Shown here piece after piece: positions 56,807 through 62,001 of a DNA stretch of 62,001 nucleotides. The notes below the pieces were generated by a model. It had not been told where the DNA came from, made no database searches, and saw nothing but the letters and a program-made list of their open reading frames with translations. The stretch comes from an uncultured Flavobacteriaceae bacterium (GTDB lineage Bacteria > Bacteroidota > Bacteroidia > Flavobacteriales > Flavobacteriaceae): contig CAJWPZ010000008.1 in the NCBI GenBank assembly GCA_913045325.1, forward strand, positions 1 through 62,001. The letters are read 5' to 3'. How positions within the stretch are numbered: position 1 is the first letter of the stretch; every line of letters begins with the position of its first letter. A program made the translations under genes and the position numbers.

Positions 56807-58303
56807 CTATTGTGCAACAGGCTCAAAAACGATAGTTCCATTGGTATCAATGTATTTATAAACCCCTTCTGGAGCCTCTTTGTTTAAAATAACATAGCTA
56901 CTATCATCTTGAAGATGTTCAAGATATGATGTGTCTTGTGTTAGGTAAGATACCAAAATCCTGAAAACGTTTACAGCACTTTTAAAATTTATATCATACC
57001 CAGGTATATCACCCTTTGGCCAATGTATAGAAAGGTTGCTACTAAACATAGAATAAATTAAATCTCTATCTTGGGTTTTAGTATAGGTTTGCAGGGTATA
57101 CTCCATACCTACAAAGCCGCCATGATCTGCCATAATAACTATAAGCGCATCAGGGTCATTTTGTTTTATAATATCTAGGGTTTGGATAAGAGTTTTGTTG
57201 GCCTTGGCAAGAGTCTGTTGCCAAAGTGCGCGTTCTCCCTCCACACCCAAAGATTGTGATTCTCTACCGTGGACATGTCCTGGATTAAAAATTTCAATAA
57301 AGAAAAACTTAGGTTGGGCTATCACTTCTTTGGTATAGCTCTTAAGTGGAGTTAGAATATCATAATAGGTACCTAATCCGGTACCTATGTAGCCAACATC
57401 ACTAGAGGTGAAATTACAAACGTCATACCCCAAGGCAGGCTTATTAAGCAACAAATAGGGCATCTCTGCTAAGAAATAACTCTTATATCCGTTATTTTTA
57501 AAGATGTTTAGCACCGTGTTATCTGAGATAATCATATCTCTAGCATTGGTGTTTTCTGTAATATCACTTCCGCTGCCGTAATAATGATGCTTCATCATAA
57601 AAGTGGCACTATTTGATGTTAGAGTGGAGGCATAATTACTCCTAAAATTTGGATAGGTTTTAAAGTTGTTTGAATCTAAATAATTCTTAAAACTATTGTT
57701 ATCTATATTGTAATAACCTTTGTCAATTTCTGAAAAATTAACATAGCCATCTGGCTGAATAAAATACACATTGGGCTTTTTAACAAAACTAGCCTGTTGT
57801 ATTGTATCTGGTTGCAGTGTCCAAGAACTATCATAGAATACTTGTTTGCTCAAAACAGGAATTAATGTAATAAGCCCCATGATTGCTAGAAGCAATTGCA
57901 ACACAATTATTTTCTTATACTGTTTCCACAATAAAAAGGATAATATGGCAGCTATTAAAACAATACCAAGTATCATCTTTTTTTGGATACCTGCATACAA
58001 ACATATTTTCATTAAAAACAAAAAAGTAAATATCCCTAAAAAAGGAATCACATACTGCTGCCATTTTTGTAAAAAAAGCACCTTTGAAAACAGTTTTTTA
58101 ATTATAAAAAAAAGCGTTGCAGGAAGCCCTATAAAGCTTGCCACAAAAAACAAAAAATGCTGCCAAGTATTAACTAACTGAAAATTGTTACTGTAATAAA
58201 ATAGAATTGGATAAAGTCCTGCAGCAATAGCGGCAAGTATAACAGAGTCATTGCTAGACTTTAAAAAAGAAGCAACAAAAGACCTAGTGTTCTTTGCAGA
58301 CAT
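56807..58303 (-). CDS. Membrane-anchored alkaline phosphatase/sulfatase-superfamily enzyme
   Basis: The 498-residue protein starts with about five transmembrane helices (about 20-150). An extracytoplasmic catalytic domain follows (about 175-480). Metal-site and catalytic candidates are D185 in FIQPDGY, T227 or T229 in ASTLTSNSATF as nucleophile, the NPGHVHG histidines (H343, H345) and D393/H394 in VIMADHGG. This fits phospho-transferases or hydrolases of the LtaS/EptA type more than classical sulfatases, as no C-x-P-S-R motif is present. It directly abuts the kinase-like/methyltransferase gene (adjacent bases), so the two are coupled. Substrate is unknown; a surface glycan is inferred. Confidence 0.85.
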   Translation of the reverse strand: MSAKNTRSFVASFLKSSNDSVILAAIAAGLYPILFYYSNNFQLVNTWQHFLFFVASFIGLPATLFFIIKKLFSKVLFLQKWQQYVIPFLGIFTFLFLMKICLYAGIQKKMILGIVLIAAILSFLLWKQYKKIIVLQLLLAIMGLITLIPVLSKQVFYDSSWTLQPDTIQQASFVKKPNVYFIQPDGYVNFSEIDKGYYNIDNNSFKNYLDSNNFKTYPNFRSNYASTLTSNSATFMMKHHYYGSGSDITENTNARDMIISDNTVLNIFKNNGYKSYFLAEMPYLLLNKPALGYDVCNFTSSDVGYIGTGLGTYYDILTPLKSYTKEVIAQPKFFFIEIFNPGHVHGRESQSLGVEGERALWQQTLAKANKTLIQTLDIIKQNDPDALIVIMADHGGFVGMEYTLQTYTKTQDRDLIYSMFSSNLSIHWPKGDIPGYDINFKSAVNVFRILVSYLTQDTSYLEHLQDDSSYVILNKEAPEGVYKYIDTNGTIVFEPVAQ

Positions 58304-59692
58304 CTATACTTTGTTTTTTAATAAATATAAAACTCTTTTGGTTCCAGGGATAATTTCTTTTTTCTGGATATCAAAATATTGCGTGTAGCCAGCTTCAAAA
58401 GCCTCTTGATTATAAAAATCAAAGTGGTTCATAAATTCTCGCTTTCTAACCAGTAGCGAGGTTACCCAAGAATCTTCTCGGGTAGGAAATTCTAGTATCA
58501 AATGTTTTGAAAAAGCGGCAAAAAACTGAGCTGATCTATCAAAGGGAACATTTCCACTTAGCGTTATATGATGTATAAGAGCCAGAGCCATGGTAACATC
58601 TGGGCTATAGCCTTGTAGCCTCTCAACAAGAGAATTACGCTCTGCGTTGTTTAAACCAATGCCAGGGGCAGGCTGCAACACATCACACACAAAGGCCAGC
58701 ATGTTTGTTTCTTTGTTTTGTTGTATCTGCCGGTAATTATACCCTACTGCATTGCTGTCAATGTCTGTAACAATTACGTGAGGCACCTTGGTTACTACGG
58801 TACGAGCAAAAGTTCCGTCATTACCTCCAATATCAATAAGCCGCTGGGGTTTTAATGCGGTAACCCAATTTTCTATCAAGGTTTTTTTGCCTTGAAATGC
58901 GGTATCATTATAATTTGTTTTATCATAATAATTGCCCCACTCTGTCTCTTGTTTGATGGATAGCTTTTTAATGAAATCAAAGAGGTTGTCAATGATGTTA
59001 TTTTGGGCCTTTAGAGAGAGTTTTGCAATTTTGGTTTCTGCTTTGTAATCTTCACTGTGGGTACGTTCCATTTTAGCGAGCAGATGTATGTTGGTATATA
59101 TCGTTGAACTCAACTTGCTTTTACCAGGCAGTAAGGATGCTATTAATTTTACAGGTATACCATCAATGTGGCTTTGCAACATTTTAAAAATCTCTGTGCC
59201 ATGATAAGAGGCCAACACTAGTGGTCCAAAAAAATGAGTGATAAATTGCTTGTAGGCTCTCCAGGGAGTGTCTTTCTCATAAAAATCAAAAGACAGCGTG
59301 TCTATAAAAACAGGACTCCCTTTATCAAAGGTAACATTGTATGCAGAGGCATCTTTAAGTATAAATCCCTTAGAAAGAGCGTATTTATGTACCTTTAAAG
59401 TATGCAGGGCAGCATGTTTATACTGCTCAAAACTCCACTCATATGGATTTGTAATAAACGCAATAGGCTCTGGAGTAATAACTATTTGGTGCTCAGAAAC
59501 CGTGGTTTGTGTGTGAGGCACTAAGAGCTTGTTTTTAATTAAAGTCTTAAAAAACCCACCGTCTTTAAGGGCGTTGTATTGTTTAAAATATATAGGATTG
59601 ATAGCGCGCCTTAAGACATCCCCATCATAAAACATATATCCAGAGGGATCTCTAAAAGAAGCTTGGTGGGGGCGGGTGTTATTTTGTGTCAT
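58304..59692 (-). CDS. Kinase-like/APH-like domain fused to a class I SAM methyltransferase
   Basis: The start is set at ATG 59692, which overlaps the upstream small gene by 14 bases; an in-frame ATG at 59713 would add seven residues (residue numbers here count from that one). Residues about 20-195 begin FRDPSGYMFYDGDVLRRA. They contain FILKDASAYNVTFDKGSPVF and the following IDTLSFD. LKDxxxxN and FID look like the catalytic loop (D121, N126) and metal-binding D138 of APH-type kinases. Residues about 280-465 hold a methyltransferase with motif I LIDIGGNDGTFA (292-303) and VTDID (315-319). The linker is helical. I recall the same two-domain protein in many bacteria, sometimes labelled NoeA-like. 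Function is unproven. Confidence 0.82.
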   Translation of the reverse strand: MTQNNTRPHQASFRDPSGYMFYDGDVLRRAINPIYFKQYNALKDGGFFKTLIKNKLLVPHTQTTVSEHQIVITPEPIAFITNPYEWSFEQYKHAALHTLKVHKYALSKGFILKDASAYNVTFDKGSPVFIDTLSFDFYEKDTPWRAYKQFITHFFGPLVLASYHGTEIFKMLQSHIDGIPVKLIASLLPGKSKLSSTIYTNIHLLAKMERTHSEDYKAETKIAKLSLKAQNNIIDNLFDFIKKLSIKQETEWGNYYDKTNYNDTAFQGKKTLIENWVTALKPQRLIDIGGNDGTFARTVVTKVPHVIVTDIDSNAVGYNYRQIQQNKETNMLAFVCDVLQPAPGIGLNNAERNSLVERLQGYSPDVTMALALIHHITLSGNVPFDRSAQFFAAFSKHLILEFPTREDSWVTSLLVRKREFMNHFDFYNQEAFEAGYTQYFDIQKKEIIPGTKRVLYLLKNKV

Positions 59693-59876
59693 CTGTATCT
59701 TCTTTCTCATCAATGTCTATAGAATCATAGGTATCATCCTCTTCTTTAAGTAAACCAAGAAACCCTTTAATTTTATACATCACACCTTTAGAGAACAACA
59801 AAACGCCTGCGGCTGCAGCTACAACGGCTTGAACTATCATAGCTCCTAGACCTGGATCAAAATATAAAAAATTCAT
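59679..59876 (-). CDS. Small membrane protein with DPG motif
   Basis: The 65-residue protein reads MNFLYFDPGLGAMIVQ, followed by one transmembrane helix (VVAAAAGVLLFSKGVMY), a basic amphipathic stretch (KIKGFLGLLK) and an acidic tail. Small proteins with an N-terminal DPG(T/L)G motif and one helix recur next to the methyltransferase and membrane sulfatase-like genes in other bacteria, as I remember them. It is the first gene of the three-gene unit and overlaps the next gene. It could be a membrane adaptor for the cytosolic two-domain enzyme. That role is inferred from context only. Confidence 0.75.
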   Translation of the reverse strand: MNFLYFDPGLGAMIVQAVVAAAAGVLLFSKGVMYKIKGFLGLLKEEDDTYDSIDIDEKEDTDDTK

Positions 59877-60040
59877 AACATTATTTTTAAGAGTAGCAGT
59901 GTCGCTTCTACAAATAAACTAAAAAACCGCTACTTTATTGGGAGTATCTCTTGTTTTTCTTGTTAAATGACAGCATAATTGTATCTAGCGGCGTACAATA
60001 GTCAAAAACTAAAAAATATTTAAAAGCTATCAGTTTTTCT

Positions 60041-60048
60041 TATCTTTG
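60041..60048 (+). promoter_or_regulatory. Candidate -7 element for oxyR
   Basis: TATCTTTG fits TAnnTTTG and lies 17 bp before the oxyR ATG. About 40 bp upstream is ATAG-N7-CTAA (59998-60012), which resembles one half of the OxyR operator ATAG-N7-CTAT, so autoregulation is conceivable. Confidence 0.45.
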
Positions 60049-60065
60049 TTACAAACAAACCACCA

Positions 60066-61001
60066 ATGACAATTACGCAACTAAAATACGTGTTGGCAGT
60101 AGCAGAAAACAAAAATTTCACCAAAGCAGCGCAAAAAACGTTTGTTACACAACCTACCCTAAGCATGCAAATTCAAAAGCTTGAAGAAGAGCTTGAGATT
60201 TTAATTTTTGACCGCAGTAAAAAACCAATAGAACTTACCCCAGTTGGAAAAAAAATAGTGAGTCAAGCTCGAAATATTGTAAATGAAAGTGAGCGTATGC
60301 AAGATGTGGTAGATCAAGAAAAAGGCTTTGTTGGTGGAGTGTTTAAAATAGGAATTATCCCAACGGTAATGCCTACACTACTACCTATGTTTCTTAGAAA
60401 CTTCACAAAAAAATATCCTAAGGTACAGCTCAAAATAGAGGAACTCACCACAGATGATATCATCACAAAACTTCGTGATGGTCATCTTGATGCGGCAATT
60501 GCGGCTACACCTTTACTGGAGCATAACATCAAAGAGCGTGTTTTGTATTACGAACCTTTTGTGGCATTTGTTCCAGATGGACATACACTTTCTGAAAAAA
60601 AGAAAATTAGCAGTGATGATCTAGCCCTGGATGATTTATTATTGTTAGAAGATGGCCACTGCTTTAAAGACAGTGTGATTCATCTTTGTAAATCTCAACA
60701 AGGAAGCCTAGACACTAATTTTCAATTACAAAGCGGAAGTTTTGAAACACTAATTAAATTATCTAACGAAGGGCTAGGAATGACACTTCTACCCTATCTA
60801 CATACCCTTGACCTCTCTGAAAAACAAACTAAAAAATTGCGTTATTTCACAGACCCTCCTCCCGCTAGAGAAGTAAGTCTTATTTATAACAAAAGCGAAT
60901 TAAAAATGCAGATTATAGATGCCCTTTATGATGTGATTGCTGGTGTAATTAGAGGGGCCATACGTTTTAATGATGTGAAGATTATAAGCCCTTTAAAATA
61001 A
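60066..61001 (+). CDS. oxyR: Hydrogen peroxide sensor and regulator OxyR (LysR family)
   Basis: The 311-residue LysR-type regulator has the winged-helix start MTITQLKYVLAVAENKNFTKAAQKTFVTQPTLSMQIQKLEEEL in two stretches and a co-inducer domain from about 90. The redox cysteines lie in LEDGHCFKDSVIHLC as C199 and C208, the same numbers and spacing as the disulfide pair of Escherichia coli OxyR. It should activate peroxide-defence genes when oxidised. No catalase, ahpC or dps gene is near, so the regulon lies elsewhere. The gene is followed by a bidirectional terminator. Confidence 0.96.
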   Translation: MTITQLKYVLAVAENKNFTKAAQKTFVTQPTLSMQIQKLEEELEILIFDRSKKPIELTPVGKKIVSQARNIVNESERMQDVVDQEKGFVGGVFKIGIIPTVMPTLLPMFLRNFTKKYPKVQLKIEELTTDDIITKLRDGHLDAAIAATPLLEHNIKERVLYYEPFVAFVPDGHTLSEKKKISSDDLALDDLLLLEDGHCFKDSVIHLCKSQQGSLDTNFQLQSGSFETLIKLSNEGLGMTLLPYLHTLDLSEKQTKKLRYFTDPPPAREVSLIYNKSELKMQIIDALYDVIAGVIRGAIRFNDVKIISPLK

Positions 61002-61018
61002 CCTTACATTAAAGCCAT

Positions 61019-61048
61019 AAAAAAAGCACTCCAAGGAGTGCTTTTTTT
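61019..61048. terminator. Bidirectional terminator after oxyR
   Basis: AAAAAAAGCACTCC pairs with GGAGTGCTTTTTTT around a 2-base centre, 17 bp after the oxyR stop. It overlaps the stop codon of the convergent small gene, so it can serve both. Confidence 0.85.
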
Positions 61049-61244
61049 ATGCTTTTAGTAGTATTAAACATTGACTGAGTTGCGGTTGTTGTTTTATCAA
61101 AGAATCTACCCAAATCATTAACTCATCTATTTCATGAGGTAGTAATCGTGTAATTGCTTTTTTAAGCTCCTTGCTAAAAAGTTGGACATCAAAGCTTACT
61201 TTAGATAAAACAGCTTTGGTGTGGTCAAACATTGCTCTAGACAT
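61047..61244 (-). CDS. Small conserved protein of unknown function
   Basis: The 65-residue protein contains MFDHTKAVLSKVSFDVQLF, then FSKELKKAITRLLPHEIDEL and a final helix. I recall short Bacteroidota proteins with the same KVSFD..LF..EL.KA...L.P.E..EL pattern, so it is probably a real gene. It could start at ATG 61244 or ATG 61232, with relatives often starting at MFD/MYD. There is no signal or membrane segment. It is convergent with oxyR and shares its terminator. Confidence 0.65.
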   Translation of the reverse strand: MSRAMFDHTKAVLSKVSFDVQLFSKELKKAITRLLPHEIDELMIWVDSLIKQQPQLSQCLILLKA

Positions 61245-61401
61245 ATGAAATAATTATAATAAGGTTAAGTAGTTTTCTATCCTATAAAGAGTTGTTTGAA
61301 ATTATTTGCTGCTTAAATATAAGAAAAATAAAACAAAAAAAGACAAGTCTTAACAACTAATGGCAGACAAAACAACGTATGGCTAAGCTACCAGGCGTTG
61401 T

Positions 61402-61857
61402 TTATGATTTCACCTTTAGGGTCCATTGAAAATTAAATTCAGAAACTACACTGCCATGGCTATCTTTTCCGATGGCTTTGGCCCAACAACTTTGACCCTG
61501 TTTTGTTTGTATGGCTTTAGCAATGGTATCCTTAATTAATTGCCCATCTTCACAAGTAAAAGTAATTCTACCGGTAGCTTTTTTATCAAATCTTGCATTG
61601 TTGGTTACAACAAGCATAGATACTTTAACGCCGCTTTGAGCAATACAAACCATTACTAATGCTCCGGTTGCAAGTTCTGCAGCCATGCCCTGCACTGCCC
61701 AAAACAAAGATTTAAATGGGTTTTGATTGATCCATCTATGCTTTACAGATGTAACACAACAAGAGTCGTCAATAGTCTTGACGCGTACTCCAGTAAAAAA
61801 GCAAGAAGGTAATTTAAAAAAGATGTAAGTATTAATTGCCCCAGGAGTTGCCTTCAT
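61402..61857 (-). CDS. DUF4442 hotdog-fold protein
   Basis: The 151-residue protein has CVTSVKHRWINQNPFKSLFWAVQGMAAELATGALVM in two stretches and WTLKVK at the end, the pattern of DUF4442, a hotdog-fold family related to acyl-CoA thioesterases. WINQNPFKS followed by the long central helix is the most typical part. The substrate is not known. There is a 157-bp gap to the small gene downstream, so it is likely expressed separately. No signal peptide is present. Confidence 0.88.
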   Translation of the reverse strand: MKATPGAINTYIFFKLPSCFFTGVRVKTIDDSCCVTSVKHRWINQNPFKSLFWAVQGMAAELATGALVMVCIAQSGVKVSMLVVTNNARFDKKATGRITFTCEDGQLIKDTIAKAIQTKQGQSCWAKAIGKDSHGSVVSEFNFQWTLKVKS

Positions 61858-61965
61858 GAATAATGATTTTTAACGAAGATAATCCAAGAATTGCAATAAA
61901 CAAATTAAATACAACCGCAAAATCAGGTGAACGGAAATGTTAATAAATTGTAATGAAAACTCCAT

Positions 61966-62001
61966 AAAAAAAGTCTGCAATACTAAGTATTGCAGACTTT
62001 T
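61966..62001. terminator. Terminator at the right edge of the window
   Basis: AAGTCTGCAATAC pairs with GTATTGCAGACTT around TAA, flanked by an A-run and a T-run. The window ends inside the T-run. The gene it serves must lie beyond 62001, probably on the minus strand. Confidence 0.75.

Noticed and set aside
56807-58303. Classical sulfatase annotation
   Set aside because: No C-x-P-S-R or S-x-P-S-R formylglycine motif is present; the fold fits phospho-transfer enzymes of the wider alkaline phosphatase superfamily.

Overview
The window looks like the chromosome of a marine-type member of the Flavobacteriaceae (phylum Bacteroidota). The DNA is AT-rich and genes are tightly packed. Several families are typical of that group: a DUF4331 pair, DUF5606, DUF4835, DUF6913, a LETM1-like protein and the Bacteroidota form of RNA polymerase omega. 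Two exported proteins end in type IX secretion sorting domains. Start codons lack strong Shine-Dalgarno sequences, and several intergenic regions carry the TAnnTTTG promoter element of this phylum. I saw no tRNA, rRNA, CRISPR array, insertion sequence, prophage or integrase.

Layout. 1-4.6 kb, minus strand: the start of a large glycan-phosphorylase-like protein that runs off the window, then a three-gene envelope operon (DUF4331 protein, a lipoprotein resembling the DUF4331 C-terminal part, a TPR lipoprotein). 4.8-12.3 kb: housekeeping genes on both strands (LETM1-like protein, holA, an orphan HsdR-N nuclease-like protein, a glycosyltransferase, an OmpA lipoprotein, def, ruvX, dapD). 12.4-24.1 kb, plus strand: a type IX cargo protein, uvrB, an oxidoreductase, 3-hydroxyacyl-CoA dehydrogenase, DUF1015, a YggS-type PLP protein, an exonuclease/UvrC-N fusion, a potassium-type channel and miaA. 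24.2-40.6 kb, almost all minus strand: a two-component system, coaE, a YbbR-domain protein, a glycosyltransferase, fabI, the block bamD-rpoZ-coaBC-DUF4835-recN, the block ligA, DUF6913, dapA, then a LOG-family protein, prmC and a GNAT enzyme. 40.6-48.7 kb: ribD, an EamA transporter, a YigZ protein, a thioesterase, dnaA, a low-molecular-weight tyrosine phosphatase, a type IX-sorted sugar dehydrogenase, an RsmI-like methylase and a lysozyme-like protein.

48.9-59.9 kb is a surface-glycan cluster and the most distinctive part. It holds four glycosyltransferases in alternating orientation, a QdtA/FdtA-type sugar ketoisomerase, a PLP sugar aminotransferase, an acyltransferase of GNAT/FemAB type and a WzxE-like translocase. 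Together these suggest a dTDP-3-amino-3,6-dideoxyhexose being made, loaded on a lipid-linked oligosaccharide and flipped. At its upstream end is a compact operon: a 65-residue membrane protein, a two-domain protein whose N-terminal half resembles a kinase/APH catalytic core and whose C-terminal half is a methyltransferase, and a membrane-anchored alkaline-phosphatase-superfamily enzyme. I regard this trio as the best candidate for an undescribed system, possibly one that caps or decorates glycans.

60-62 kb: oxyR, a small conserved protein and a DUF4442 hotdog protein. All functions are assigned by reading motifs; no database search was run.
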